DNA of 64,000 nucleotides from Clostridia bacterium. Its GTDB lineage: Bacteria; Bacillota; Clostridia; Oscillospirales; Acutalibacteraceae. Made by a program: the position numbers and the translations under genes. The DNA lies in contig JAQXZA010000034.1 of the NCBI GenBank assembly GCA_029226955.1, forward strand, positions 1-64,000. Direction: 5' to 3'. The notes under the pieces are model-generated. The model was not told the DNA's origin. It ran no database searches and saw only the letters and a program-made list of their open reading frames with translations. Below, in pieces: positions 1-10,042 of the stretch; position 1 is the first letter of the stretch, and each line of letters begins with the position of its first letter.

Positions 1-21
1 TAAAGAATTTGCGATAACATT

Positions 22-159
22 ATGTGTGACAACAAAACGGAAGTTGAACCCGACAAAGCTGTCATAAAAGAGTTTATGAAGAAGGTATATCCTGTATATA
101 ATGATAACCCAAGAAAGGATATTTTAATTAACAACACGGATTTTGGAGTGGGTGACTGA
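22..159 (+). CDS. small ORF (about 45 aa), possibly the end of an upstream gene; function unknown
   Basis: ATG at 22, reads MCDNKTEVEPDKAVIKEFMKKVYPVYNDNPRKDILINNTDFGVGD, TGA at 157-159, 1 nt before the ATG of the next gene. Confidence 0.3.
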   Translation: MCDNKTEVEPDKAVIKEFMKKVYPVYNDNPRKDILINNTDFGVGD

Positions 160-160
160 T

Positions 161-859
161 ATGATTAATGAACTTTTACTTATATTCTCTGTAGTATTTA
201 TCTACGGAGCGGCAATTTTGGGATATGCGCTTTTCGGAAAAGCGGGACTTTACTGCGTTTCAGCCGTAGCAACAATTCTTGCGAACATTGAGGCTTTAAT
301 CCTTGTAAACGCTTTTTCAATGGAACAGACTCTCGGTAATGTGCTTTTTGCGGTAACATTTTTGATTACGGACATTCTCTCGGAATGTGAGGGCAAAAAA
401 GCCGCCAACAAGGCGGTTCTTACGGGAATACTCTCATCGGTATTTTTTCTTGTGCTTTCACAAAGCTGGATGCTTTACAATCCGTCAGAATCCGACTGGG
501 TTATGCCGTCAATAAGTGCAGTATTTTCAAACACTCCCCGAATGATGATTTCAAGCCTCGTTGTTTACGCAATATCACAGTTTATTGATGTTCGCCTTTA
601 TCACTTATGGTGGAAATTCACTGATAAAAAATGCGGCGACAACAAAAAATTCCTTTGGGTACGCAATAATGGTTCAACACTTCTGTCACAGCTTATAAAT
701 ACAGTATTGTTCACATTATTTGCATTTTACGGCACTTATGATTTTGGTACACTCATAAGCATAATGCTTTCAAGCTACATCATTTTTGTAATTACAAGTC
801 TTTGTGACACACCGTTCGTTTATATCGCAAGACGAATGAAAGACAGTGTGGAGTGTTGA
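161..859 (+). CDS. yhhQ: queuosine precursor transporter (YhhQ/VUT, DUF165 family)
   Basis: Multi-TM protein with family-like ITDILSECEGKKAANKAV segment; ATG at 161 preferred over the TTG at 143. Confidence 0.8.
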   Translation: MINELLLIFSVVFIYGAAILGYALFGKAGLYCVSAVATILANIEALILVNAFSMEQTLGNVLFAVTFLITDILSECEGKKAANKAVLTGILSSVFFLVLSQSWMLYNPSESDWVMPSISAVFSNTPRMMISSLVVYAISQFIDVRLYHLWWKFTDKKCGDNKKFLWVRNNGSTLLSQLINTVLFTLFAFYGTYDFGTLISIMLSSYIIFVITSLCDTPFVYIARRMKDSVEC

Positions 860-873
860 GAGTGGAGTGTGGA
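846..873 (+). repeat. GTGGAGT-type heptamer array overlapping the yhhQ stop codon
   Basis: gtgtggagtgttgagagtggagtgtgg; 7-bp periodicity. Confidence 0.8.
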
Positions 874-980
874 ATTATGCAAACTTCTGCTTTCATACAA
901 AAACATAAATTATTCGTAATGCGTAATTATTGCGAATGGTTACTTTATCCGCTGAGATAAATTAAAAAAACTATAATAAA

Positions 981-1014
981 AATACCCATGACAATTAAGT
1001 CACGGGTATTTTTT
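981..1014. terminator. hairpin terminator between convergent genes
   Basis: tacccatgac-aattaa-gtcacgggta followed by TTTTTT. Confidence 0.75.
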
Positions 1015-1090
1015 GTGGCAAAAAAGTTTCCACAACAAAGTTATCTTTATCAATAACTAATCTGAATGTATAAAGTGGCGGTCATAACAA

Positions 1091-1122
1091 CTCCACACTC
1101 CACTCTCCACACTCCACTCTCA
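1091..1122 (-). repeat. GTGGAGT-type heptamer array abutting the valS stop codon
   Basis: ctccacactccactctccacactccactctca. Confidence 0.85.
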
Positions 1123-3741
1123 TTTAAGTGCTTCTATGGCGGCTTTAATCATTGAGATTTTTTCGGCGAATTTCTTAGCGTTGGCTTTAACGTTTTCAAC
1201 GACTTTTTCAGGTGCTTTTGCCATAAAGCCCTGATTGTTGAGTTTCTTTTCGTTGATTGCAAGGTCGTTTTCAGCGGTTGCAAGTTCCTTTTCAAGACGT
1301 TTGAGTTCAGCCTCTTTGTCAACAAGTTCGTCCATAGGAATGTAGATTTTAGCGTCGGCAGTAACAACCGTAACTGCACCGTCAATGTCGAAACTTTCGG
1401 CAACATTAACCTCACTTGCACTTGCAAGACGTGAGAAGAATACAGAGCCGTTTATGAATGGCTGACAATCCTTTGCGGCAATATAAACCTTTGCTTTTCT
1501 TGACGGCGGAACATTCATTTCTGAACGGCGGTTACGGATAGCCTTAATTGCGTCCATAACCATTGTCATTTCCTTTGCAGCCTCAGGGAAATTGTGTGCC
1601 TCGTCATATTCAGGATATTTTTGCAGCATAATAGTTTCGTCTTTATGGGGGAGTGACTGCCATATTTCTTCTGTGATGAACGGCATAAACGGGTGCAACA
1701 GCAAAAGCGTCTGTGTCATAACCCAAACAAGTACCTGACGGACATTCTGTGCTGAATTGTCGTTTGCTTGCAGTCTTGTCTTTGAAAGTTCAATGTACCA
1801 GTCGCACAGGCAGTCCCAAATAAAGTCATACAGTTTTTGTACGGCAATACCGAGTTCAAATTTTTCAAGATTTTCGGTAACTTCCTTTGCAACGGTATTG
1901 AGTGTTGAAATAATCCACTTGTCCTCAGTTGTGAGTTCTGACGGCAATTCGTTCTTTACGTCATAATCGTCAATATTCATATGAATAAATCTTGCGGCAT
2001 TCCACAGCTTGTTTGCAAAGTTACGGCTTGCCTCGACTTTTTCAGGAATATAACGCATATCATTTCCCGGACTGTTGCCTGTAACAAGGAAAAATCTTAA
2101 TGCGTCAGCACCTTTTTCTTTTATTACAACAAGCGGGTCAATGCCGTTTCCGAGTGATTTTGACATTTTTACACCGTTAGCGTCACGGACAATACCGTGA
2201 ATGAATACCGTATCAAACGGCTGTGAGCCTGTCTGTTCAACGGCTGAGAATATCATTCTTGAAACCCAGAAGAAAATAATGTCATAACCTGTTACAAGAG
2301 TATTAGTCGGGTAGAAGTATTCAAATTCGGGAGTTTTCTCAGGCCAGCCGAGAGTAGAGAACGGCCATAATGCCGAACTGAACCAGGTGTCGAGAGTGTC
2401 GGGGTCTTGCGTAAGATGTGTTTTTTTGCACTTTGGACATACTGTAGGAGTTTCCTTTGAAACGATTGTTTCTCCGCAATCGTCACAATACCACGCTGGA
2501 ATACGGTGTCCCCACCAAAGCTGACGTGAAATACACCAGTCTTTTATGTTTTCCATCCAGTGATAGAAAATTTTGTCAAAACGCTCAGGAATAAATTTTG
2601 TTTTTCCGCTCTTAACACATTCAATAGCCGGCTCAGCAAGCGGTTTCATCTTTACAAACCACTGTTTTGAAACACGTGGTTCAACTATTGTCTTACAGCG
2701 GTAGCAAGAACCAACATTGTGTTTAAGCGGTTCTGTCTTTACAAGATAGCCGCCTTCTTCAAGGTCTTTTACAATAGCTTTTCTTGCGTCATATCTGTCC
2801 ATACCCTGATATTTTCCGCCGTTTTCGTTCATAACACCCTTTTCGTCCATTACATTGATAACAGGGAGATTATGCCTTAAACCAACCTCAAAGTCATTCG
2901 GGTCGTGTGCCGGAGTAATTTTAACAACACCTGTACCGAAATCCATTTCAACATAAGTGTCGGCAACAACAGGAATTTCACGGTTTACAAGCGGCAGAAT
3001 AACATTCTTGCCGATAATGTCCTTGTATCTTTCGTCGTCGGGGTGAACGGCAATAGCTGTATCACCAAGAAGTGTTTCCGGTCTTGTTGTAGCAAGCTGT
3101 ACATAACCACTGCCGTCAGCAAGCGGATAGCGTAAATGCCAGAAAAATCCGTCCTGTTCGGTGAATACAACCTCAGCATCAGAAATTGAAGTACAGCACT
3201 TAGGACACCAGTTAATTATTCTTTCACCACGATAAATAAGTCCCTTGTCATAAAGACGTACAAAAACATCTTTAACAGCCTTTGAACAGCCCTCGTCAAG
3301 TGTAAAACGCTGACGTTCCCAGTCGCAAGAACAGCCAAGTTTTTTAAGCTGACCTGTGATTGTATTTCCGTATTGTTCTTTCCAATCCCAAGCACGTTCA
3401 AGGAATTTTTCACGACCGAGGTCTTCCTTTGTAAGACCCTCTTTTCTCATAGCCTCAACGATTTTAGCCTCAGTAGCTATTGAAGCGTGGTCTGTACCCG
3501 GAAGCCATAATGCAGAATAACCTTGCATACGCTTGAATCTGATAATAATATCCTGTAAAGTTTCGTCAAGTGCGTGTCCCATATGCAGTTGACCTGTAAT
3601 GTTCGGCGGCGGCATTACGATTGTGTAAGGTTTTTTGTTTTTGTCAACTTCGGCGTGGAAATAGCCGTTGTCCTCCCAGAATTTATAAATTCTGTCCTCA
3701 ACCTCACTCGGATCATAAGCCTTTGCGAGTTCCTTTGCCAT
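1120..3741 (-). CDS. valS: valyl-tRNA synthetase
   Basis: Class I aaRS motifs [16 protein letters not shown] and KMSKSLGN, C-terminal coiled coil. Confidence 0.97.
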   Translation of the reverse strand: MAKELAKAYDPSEVEDRIYKFWEDNGYFHAEVDKNKKPYTIVMPPPNITGQLHMGHALDETLQDIIIRFKRMQGYSALWLPGTDHASIATEAKIVEAMRKEGLTKEDLGREKFLERAWDWKEQYGNTITGQLKKLGCSCDWERQRFTLDEGCSKAVKDVFVRLYDKGLIYRGERIINWCPKCCTSISDAEVVFTEQDGFFWHLRYPLADGSGYVQLATTRPETLLGDTAIAVHPDDERYKDIIGKNVILPLVNREIPVVADTYVEMDFGTGVVKITPAHDPNDFEVGLRHNLPVINVMDEKGVMNENGGKYQGMDRYDARKAIVKDLEEGGYLVKTEPLKHNVGSCYRCKTIVEPRVSKQWFVKMKPLAEPAIECVKSGKTKFIPERFDKIFYHWMENIKDWCISRQLWWGHRIPAWYCDDCGETIVSKETPTVCPKCKKTHLTQDPDTLDTWFSSALWPFSTLGWPEKTPEFEYFYPTNTLVTGYDIIFFWVSRMIFSAVEQTGSQPFDTVFIHGIVRDANGVKMSKSLGNGIDPLVVIKEKGADALRFFLVTGNSPGNDMRYIPEKVEASRNFANKLWNAARFIHMNIDDYDVKNELPSELTTEDKWIISTLNTVAKEVTENLEKFELGIAVQKLYDFIWDCLCDWYIELSKTRLQANDNSAQNVRQVLVWVMTQTLLLLHPFMPFITEEIWQSLPHKDETIMLQKYPEYDEAHNFPEAAKEMTMVMDAIKAIRNRRSEMNVPPSRKAKVYIAAKDCQPFINGSVFFSRLASASEVNVAESFDIDGAVTVVTADAKIYIPMDELVDKEAELKRLEKELATAENDLAINEKKLNNQGFMAKAPEKVVENVKANAKKFAEKISMIKAAIEALK

Positions 3742-3854
3742 AATAATCCTCCAAAAACCTGAATTTTATACATAAAATTTTGTCTTTATACAGATTTATA
3801 TTATCCCACTTATTACACTTTTTGTCAACCGAGAGAAAGTCAATTTGAAAATAA

Positions 3855-4784
3855 AAATTTAACAGATTATTTAAAGATAATGATAATTTTCAAAATTACT
3901 ACGAAACAATTTATTCTTTTTTTGCAACTACAAATACTAAGGACAAATTGGTATCAGATGAAGAATTTTATGATTCTTTGATTCATAAAAATCTTTACTC
4001 TAAGAAAAAAGTATGCAAATTTTTACTAACTTCTATTGAAAATGAATTATCAAATGAAACAATAAACACAGAATTGTTATCAATAGAACACATTCTTCCT
4101 CAAAAGAAAAATGCAGTAGTATGGCAAAAAGAAGTAGGAGAAAGTTATGCTGATGTATATGATACTTATCTTCATACTTTAGGAAATCTTACAATAACCG
4201 GATACAATAGTGAGTTAGGAACTAAGAGTTTTAGTGAAAAGAAAAAAATGATTGAAGAACTTTCAAAAGCTAAAATTCTTAATGAAATGATTTTATCATC
4301 TGAAAAGTGGAATGGGGAATCCATTTTAAAAAGAGCTAAAAAACTTGCAAAATATGCTTTAAATATTTTTAAGATTGATAAAGTTGAAACATTAAATGTA
4401 ACAAAGCACACTGATAATGCTAATATATATAATCTTGATGACCAAAATATAGTATCAGGAACTACTCCTGTTTCCTATACTTTCTATGGAGAAAATATCA
4501 ATGTAAAAAGTTATGTGGCAATGTTAGTTTCAGTAGCAAATTTACTATATGATTTAGAACCCTCAGTGTTTGAAAATTTAGCAAAAGAAAAATACAAACT
4601 TACAACAAGTGGTAGAGTATATGTTACAACAGAAGAAACAGAATTACGCAAGGGAAAAGAAATAGGAAATACAGGTTTATACTTTGAAACTAATCTTAGT
4701 GCAAGCGTAATTCTTCAATTTATAAAAAGTTTAATAAAAAAACATGATATGGATCCAGACGAATTTGAATTTGTTTGTGAATGA
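3855..4784 (+). pseudogene. C-terminal remnant of a GmrSD-type (DUF262/DUF1524) restriction protein
   Basis: HNH/DUF1524-like LLSIEHILPQKKN...LHTLGNLTITGYNSELGTKSFSEKKKMI; frame stays open upstream to a TAA at 3852-3854 with family-like sequence (NFQNYYETIYSFFATTNTKDKLVSDEEFYDSL) but no N-terminal DUF262 domain. Confidence 0.7.
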
Positions 4785-4907
4785 TAATAGTAATATGGTA
4801 AGAACTGTTAAAAATCTATAAAATATGACGATTGACTTTTGTGTTAAAGTGGTATATATTATTCTATAATAGCAAAGCTATAAAATTTTAAGAAAGAGGG
4901 CATATTT

Positions 4908-5636
4908 ATGAATTATAACTATAACAACAATAGTTATCCGCAAAATTCATATCAGCAGTACGAACAGACAAACGGTCTTGCAGAGTACAGCAAGCGAGTA
5001 TTTTCGTGGATGTTTCTCGGGCTCGGCATTACATTTATTATAGGCTTTGTAATGCTGATGAATGCAGATAAGGTTATTTTCTTCCTTGCAGAAAACATCG
5101 CACTGTATTACATTGCCGCACTTGTTGAAGTTGTTGCAGTATTTATTCTCGGATTTTTTGTAGGCAAACTTTCCCCGACAGCCTGTAAGGCGATTTTTAT
5201 TATCTATTCCGTAGTCAATGGCTTTACAATTACTCCGGCACTTATCGTTTATGGTGCACAGTCAGCATTTTATGCTTTTGCCGCAACAGCATTGATTTTT
5301 GGTGCTATGACGCTTTACGGAATGGTAACAAAGAGAGATCTCACAAAGCTTGGAACAGTTCTTTTCATAGGACTTATCGGACTTCTTATCTATTCAGTTA
5401 TCGCAATGCTGTTCCATATGCCTATGAGTGATTTAATTATCAGCATTATCGGTATTGTACTTTTCGTTGGCTTTACAGCTTATGACACACAGAAAATCAA
5501 GAGATATTATATGTCTTTCAGCGGCGATGAAGTATCACTGCAAAAAACAGCAATTATTGCTGCTCTTGACCTTTACCTTGACTTCATCAACCTTTTCCTC
5601 TACATTCTCCGTCTTTTCGCAAGAAACAACAACTGA
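4908..5636 (+). CDS. Bax inhibitor-1/YccA family membrane protein
   Basis: 7-TM protein with characteristic YDTQKIKRYY and ALDLYLDFINLFLYILRLF C-terminus. Confidence 0.92.
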   Translation: MNYNYNNNSYPQNSYQQYEQTNGLAEYSKRVFSWMFLGLGITFIIGFVMLMNADKVIFFLAENIALYYIAALVEVVAVFILGFFVGKLSPTACKAIFIIYSVVNGFTITPALIVYGAQSAFYAFAATALIFGAMTLYGMVTKRDLTKLGTVLFIGLIGLLIYSVIAMLFHMPMSDLIISIIGIVLFVGFTAYDTQKIKRYYMSFSGDEVSLQKTAIIAALDLYLDFINLFLYILRLFARNNN

Positions 5637-5642
5637 TTATCA

Positions 5643-5676
5643 GTGTGGAGTGTGGAGAGTGGAGTGTGGAGTTGTG
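5643..5676 (+). repeat. GTGGAGT-type heptamer array just after the Bax-inhibitor stop codon
   Basis: gtgtggagtgtggagagtggagtgtggagttgtg. Confidence 0.85.
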
Positions 5677-5731
5677 TAAGCCTACAATTTACACGCTTAG
5701 ATTAAATTATCTGAACCGTAACTATAATAAA

Positions 5732-5770
5732 AATGCCCGTGACAATTTACTGTCACGGGTGTTTTTTATT
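5732..5770. terminator. bidirectional-type hairpin terminator
   Basis: atgcccgtgaca-atttac-tgtcacgggtgtTTTTTatt, between convergent genes. Confidence 0.8.
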
Positions 5771-5773
5771 ATA

Positions 5774-6463
5774 TCAGGATAGTTCAAATTCTTTTTGTGT
5801 GAGGATAATATTAAGGTTGCCGTTTACTGTTCTGAGTTCGTCAATAAAGTCTTTTTTGCTGACTTTGTCGCTGATTTTAATTTTGTATGAAATTTCAAAC
5901 AATGAGCCGAAATCACAGGTTCTGACTTTTTGCAAAGAATATTCGTCAGTGTATTTTTTGAGAATATCATCAAAAGCACCCTCAAAGTTGAGGTCTTCGG
6001 GAACAGTAATTTTAAGCAGCATAGGCTTTTTAAGCGGTGTTGCAAAACGGAAAAGTTTAAGCATAAAGAGTACAATTACCATAAGAACCGTAAAGATAAT
6101 TCCGATATAGATATATCCAAGTCCGCACGAAAGACCTGCCGCAAGGGCAAACGCAACATAGGCGACATCTTTCGGGTCAGCCGGCATACTTCTGAACCGT
6201 ATTATCGTGAATACTCCGGCGATTGAAAACGCACTTGCAAGGTTGTTTCCAACGATTGGAACAACAAGGGCAACAATCATTGCAATGACAGGGGTGAGCA
6301 TTACAAGTGTTAATGTGTGGCTTTTTGAGTAAAATTCCCTGTCTTGCGTCAACATATAAGTTGTTGCTATTGCAAGACCAAGAACTAATGCGATTAAAAA
6401 TGCAATAATCAATGTGCCGATTTCAAATGTACCCGAAAAAATTGTTTGTGTTAAAAATTCCAT
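5774..6463 (-). CDS. DUF4956 domain-containing membrane protein
   Basis: Multi-TM N-terminus with FTIIRFRSMPADPKDVAYVAFALAAGLSCGLGY, typical of the family. Confidence 0.85.
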   Translation of the reverse strand: MEFLTQTIFSGTFEIGTLIIAFLIALVLGLAIATTYMLTQDREFYSKSHTLTLVMLTPVIAMIVALVVPIVGNNLASAFSIAGVFTIIRFRSMPADPKDVAYVAFALAAGLSCGLGYIYIGIIFTVLMVIVLFMLKLFRFATPLKKPMLLKITVPEDLNFEGAFDDILKKYTDEYSLQKVRTCDFGSLFEISYKIKISDKVSKKDFIDELRTVNGNLNIILTQKEFELS

Positions 6464-6487
6464 AATATCAGTCCTGTCTTTTTAATT

Positions 6488-7258
6488 TTATGAGTTTAAT
6501 GCTGTGCAAGCCACAGTTTTTTCGTCAGTGATTTTTGAATAGAGAACAGTGCGTTTTGTTTCATTCTGAAAGTTTCGTCCGAATTTTGAAAAACTGCCGC
6601 TGTAAATTTTGTTTTGAGTGAGTAATTCCGATAACCACAAGGGCATAGAACCGTTTATTTTAATTTCCATAATTCTTGTTTCGGGGCTGACGATAAATTT
6701 TCCATAATTGTCGGTTCTGAGAATATCGGTGTTTTCCTCTGATGTAAGATTGCGGTCAAATGTAATTCTCAGGGAATTGTCGTCCTTGCCGAAAAGTGCC
6801 GTTCGGTCATAATGTATCAGCACGGATTTTTCAATCGGGTGCAGTTTTACATAATAGCAAATTTCGCTCATAATCTGTTTTTGAATACCGTCAAGCAGTG
6901 GAACTTTTTTGTATTTTATAAAATCGACCGCCTGTTTATAAGTAAGAACCACACGTCTTTTGTTCACGATACCGCCAATTTTCTTTTTTATTTCAAGAAA
7001 AACCATATCATTGTCATCAGGGTTGAGTTTGTAACTCCTCAGACGGAGTTTTTCCTTGTAATAGGGTTTTTGCACTGAACGTCTGACAACATCATTGTTT
7101 TTTGTGTCAAGATAAAGACTGTAAATAGAATAATCCTTGTCGCCAATGCAGTATTTGTCAAAATCCATATATTCAAGCAGAACAGGGAGGAGGTTGTCTT
7201 TTTGCTTGTCAGTAATTACATATTTATTTTCGTACCGCATAAATGTCTGTATCGGCAT
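6488..7258 (-). CDS. VTC-domain polyphosphate polymerase-like protein
   Basis: RYENKYVIT start, YSLYLDT, KLRLRSY, FLEIKKK; VTC/CYTH-like motifs. Confidence 0.85.
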   Translation of the reverse strand: MPIQTFMRYENKYVITDKQKDNLLPVLLEYMDFDKYCIGDKDYSIYSLYLDTKNNDVVRRSVQKPYYKEKLRLRSYKLNPDDNDMVFLEIKKKIGGIVNKRRVVLTYKQAVDFIKYKKVPLLDGIQKQIMSEICYYVKLHPIEKSVLIHYDRTALFGKDDNSLRITFDRNLTSEENTDILRTDNYGKFIVSPETRIMEIKINGSMPLWLSELLTQNKIYSGSFSKFGRNFQNETKRTVLYSKITDEKTVACTALNS

Positions 7259-7389
7259 TGTTATTACCTCCGTTTCTTTTGGTTTAAGTTTATCAGTAAA
7301 AAATTAAATATTTATTAAGTCACTATAAATACAGAATAAAATAAAACTTTAAATTTTTCAAGAGAAATGTAAAAACTATGTAAAATAAA

Positions 7390-7424
7390 ATTCCTGTCGC
7401 CATAAAAAATACAGCGACAGGAAT
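7390..7424. terminator. hairpin downstream of lysC
   Basis: attcctgtcgc-cataaaaaatac-agcgacaggaat perfect stem. Confidence 0.7.
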
Positions 7425-7480
7425 TAAAATAAATATTATTTTTAAGTTAAATGTTCAGATGAAGTGTCGGACATAAAAAC

Positions 7481-7510
7481 TCCACACTCCACTCTCCACA
7501 CTCCACACTG
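7481..7510 (-). repeat. GTGGAGT-type heptamer array downstream of the lysC stop codon
   Basis: ctccacactccactctccacactccacact. Confidence 0.85.
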
Positions 7511-7512
7511 AA

Positions 7513-8724
7513 TCAGTGTTCGTCGAAAAATTTTGAGTGGATTGCACTAACGGCAGAGTCAGCGTCCTTAGAGTCAATAAGAACGGAAACTTTAATTTCG
7601 CTTGTTGAAATCATCTGAATGTTAATTTGTGCGTCATAGAGTGCCTCAAACATCTTTGTAGCAACACCGGCGTGACTCTCCATACCAGCACCTACAATAG
7701 AGATTTTTGCAACGTTTTCATCAATAGAAACAGACTTGCCGCCTACAACATTAACAAAATCGTTAAGAACCTCAGCAGCCTCTTTGCCGTTTTCCTTTGC
7801 AACTGTGAAAGCTATATCCTTTGTGCCGTCACGACCGATTGATTGAAGAATAATATCAACATTGATACCCTTAGATGAGAGTTTAGAGAACATTTTGAAA
7901 GCAAGACCCGGAACGTCGGGTAAACCTACAACTGAAATTCTTGCTACATTAGTATCCTTTGCTACACCGCTGATTAACATTTTTTCCATTTTTGCTGCCT
8001 CCTTGACGATAGTACCGGGTGCGTTTGTAAGACTTGAAAGCACCTCAAGTTCGATATTGTATTTCTTTGCCATTTCAACACTTCTGTTGTTAAGAACCTG
8101 TGCACCGAGAGTTGCGAGTTCAAGCATTTCATCATAAGAAATGGCTTTGAGCTTTTGTGCATTTTTGACTTTGCGAGGGTCAGCCGTATAAACGCCCTCA
8201 ACGTCTGTATAAATCTGACAGAGGTCTGCATTCATTGCCGCCGCAATAGCAACAGCACTTGTATCAGAACCGCCACGACCGAGTGTTGTTACGTCTTCAT
8301 AGCGGTTAAGTCCCTGAAATCCCGCAACAACAACAATGTTGTTCTTGTCAAGTTCTTTTTCAATTCTGTCTGTTTTAATGCGTTTGATTCTTGCTGATGT
8401 ATAGGCTGATGATGTCTGAAAACCTGCCTGCCAGCCAAGCAGAGAAACAACAGGAAAACCGAGTTTTTCAATAGCCATTGCAAGCAGTGCTATTGAAATT
8501 TGCTCACCGGCGGCAAGAAGCATATCCCTTTCTCTTTTTGAAGCGTCAGGATTGATTTCATTTGCCTTTTCGATAAGGTCATCTGTTGTGTCACCCTGTG
8601 CCGATACAACAACGACAACTTTGTTGCCTTTTTTGTATGTGTCTGTTACAATTCTTGCGACGTTAAAAACTCTTTCTGCATCTGCAACAGAGCTTCCGCC
8701 AAATTTTTGTACGATAAGACTCAT
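7513..8724 (-). CDS. lysC: aspartate kinase
   Basis: VQKFGGSSVAD, GFQGLNRYEDVTTLGRGGSDTSAVAIAAAM, two ACT regions. Confidence 0.97.
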   Translation of the reverse strand: MSLIVQKFGGSSVADAERVFNVARIVTDTYKKGNKVVVVVSAQGDTTDDLIEKANEINPDASKRERDMLLAAGEQISIALLAMAIEKLGFPVVSLLGWQAGFQTSSAYTSARIKRIKTDRIEKELDKNNIVVVAGFQGLNRYEDVTTLGRGGSDTSAVAIAAAMNADLCQIYTDVEGVYTADPRKVKNAQKLKAISYDEMLELATLGAQVLNNRSVEMAKKYNIELEVLSSLTNAPGTIVKEAAKMEKMLISGVAKDTNVARISVVGLPDVPGLAFKMFSKLSSKGINVDIILQSIGRDGTKDIAFTVAKENGKEAAEVLNDFVNVVGGKSVSIDENVAKISIVGAGMESHAGVATKMFEALYDAQINIQMISTSEIKVSVLIDSKDADSAVSAIHSKFFDEH

Positions 8725-8754
8725 TTTTTCTCCCCCAAAAAATTTTCTTTTTTA

Positions 8755-9999
8755 TTATAAATCCGCAATACGGATTTTTGACTTGATTACAGCACCATAT
8801 TCGGCAAGTGCTTTGAGTGCTTTTTCCTGTTGTGAAACAGTCATAGCGTCCGTTACAAAAGCAAGCTCATTTTCAGGAGCATTTGCTCTTACTATTGCAC
8901 GTGAATTTGAGAAAAGTTCCATAGCTTTGTTGAAAACATCAACTTTATTTTCTGCCTCAGCTCTTACATATATAGCATAAGATGTATCTTCATAAGGAGT
9001 TACATAATCGTTTGTACCGTCAGCCCAGTAGAGATACTTTCTTGCTTTAAGATGTTTTACGCAGTCGATAATGTCGGCTACAACAGCACTTGCGGTAGGA
9101 AGTTTTCCTGCACCCTTGCCGTAGAATACAACATCACCTGTTGCGTCGCCACGAACAAGAATACCATTGAATACATCATCAACATTTGCAAGCTGACTTG
9201 ACTTTTCAATGAACATAGGTTCAACGCTGATGTCAAGTTTGCCGTTTTCAAGACGTTTAACCTGACCTATAAGTTTGATTACGCCGCCCCACGACGACGC
9301 ATAGGCAACGTCTTCAAGAGTAATTTCCGTAATACCCTGAGTATGTACGCTCTCAGGATAAACGTGCTTGCCGTAAGCAAGGGAAGCCAAAATACATATT
9401 TTGCGGCAAGCGTCTGCACCCTCAACATCAGCGGCGGGGTTGCGTTCTGCATAGCCAAGCTGCTGTGCCATTTTGAGTGCGTCCTCAAAGGACATATGGT
9501 CACGAATCATTTTTGTGAGAATAAAGTTTGTTGTACCGTTGAGAATACCGGCAATTTCTATTACTTCATTTGCGGCAAGGCACTGGCTGATAGGTCTTAT
9601 AATAGGAATACCGCCGCCAACGCTTGCCTCAAAAAGGTAGTTTACATTGCTCTGTCTTGCAATTTCAAGAAGTTCAGCACCTTTTGTCGCAACAAGTTCC
9701 TTATTTGATGTAACAACACTTTTGCCGCTCATAAGGCACTTTTTTGTAAATTCGTAGGCGGGGTTTGTGCCGCCCATAACTTCCGCTACAACCTTAACTT
9801 CTTCATCATTAAGAATGTCGTTGAAATCCTTTGTGAATTTGTCACTGAAAGGACTTCCGGGGAAATCTCTTATATCAAGAATATACTTGATGTTTATTTC
9901 CTCTTTTGCACGTTTTGCAATGCTGTCGTGGTGTTCGGTAAGAACCTCAACAACACCTGAGCCTACAACACCGTATCCCATTACTGCTACTTGTACCAT
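8755..9999 (-). CDS. hom: homoserine dehydrogenase
   Basis: VAVMGYGVVGSGVVEVL, GILNGTTNFIL, GYAERNPAADVEGADACRK; start set to 9999 because the longer ORF overlaps the PBP gene. Confidence 0.95.
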   Translation of the reverse strand: MVQVAVMGYGVVGSGVVEVLTEHHDSIAKRAKEEINIKYILDIRDFPGSPFSDKFTKDFNDILNDEEVKVVAEVMGGTNPAYEFTKKCLMSGKSVVTSNKELVATKGAELLEIARQSNVNYLFEASVGGGIPIIRPISQCLAANEVIEIAGILNGTTNFILTKMIRDHMSFEDALKMAQQLGYAERNPAADVEGADACRKICILASLAYGKHVYPESVHTQGITEITLEDVAYASSWGGVIKLIGQVKRLENGKLDISVEPMFIEKSSQLANVDDVFNGILVRGDATGDVVFYGKGAGKLPTASAVVADIIDCVKHLKARKYLYWADGTNDYVTPYEDTSYAIYVRAEAENKVDVFNKAMELFSNSRAIVRANAPENELAFVTDAMTVSQQEKALKALAEYGAVIKSKIRIADL

Positions 10000-10042
10000 A
10001 AACCAAAACTCCTTAATATTTGTAATTTTTATCTTGCTGATT

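Noticed and set aside
3742-3850. T-box riboswitch upstream of valS
   Set aside because: No T-box-like TGGNACC antiterminator or specifier structure visible; only an AT-rich promoter-like region.
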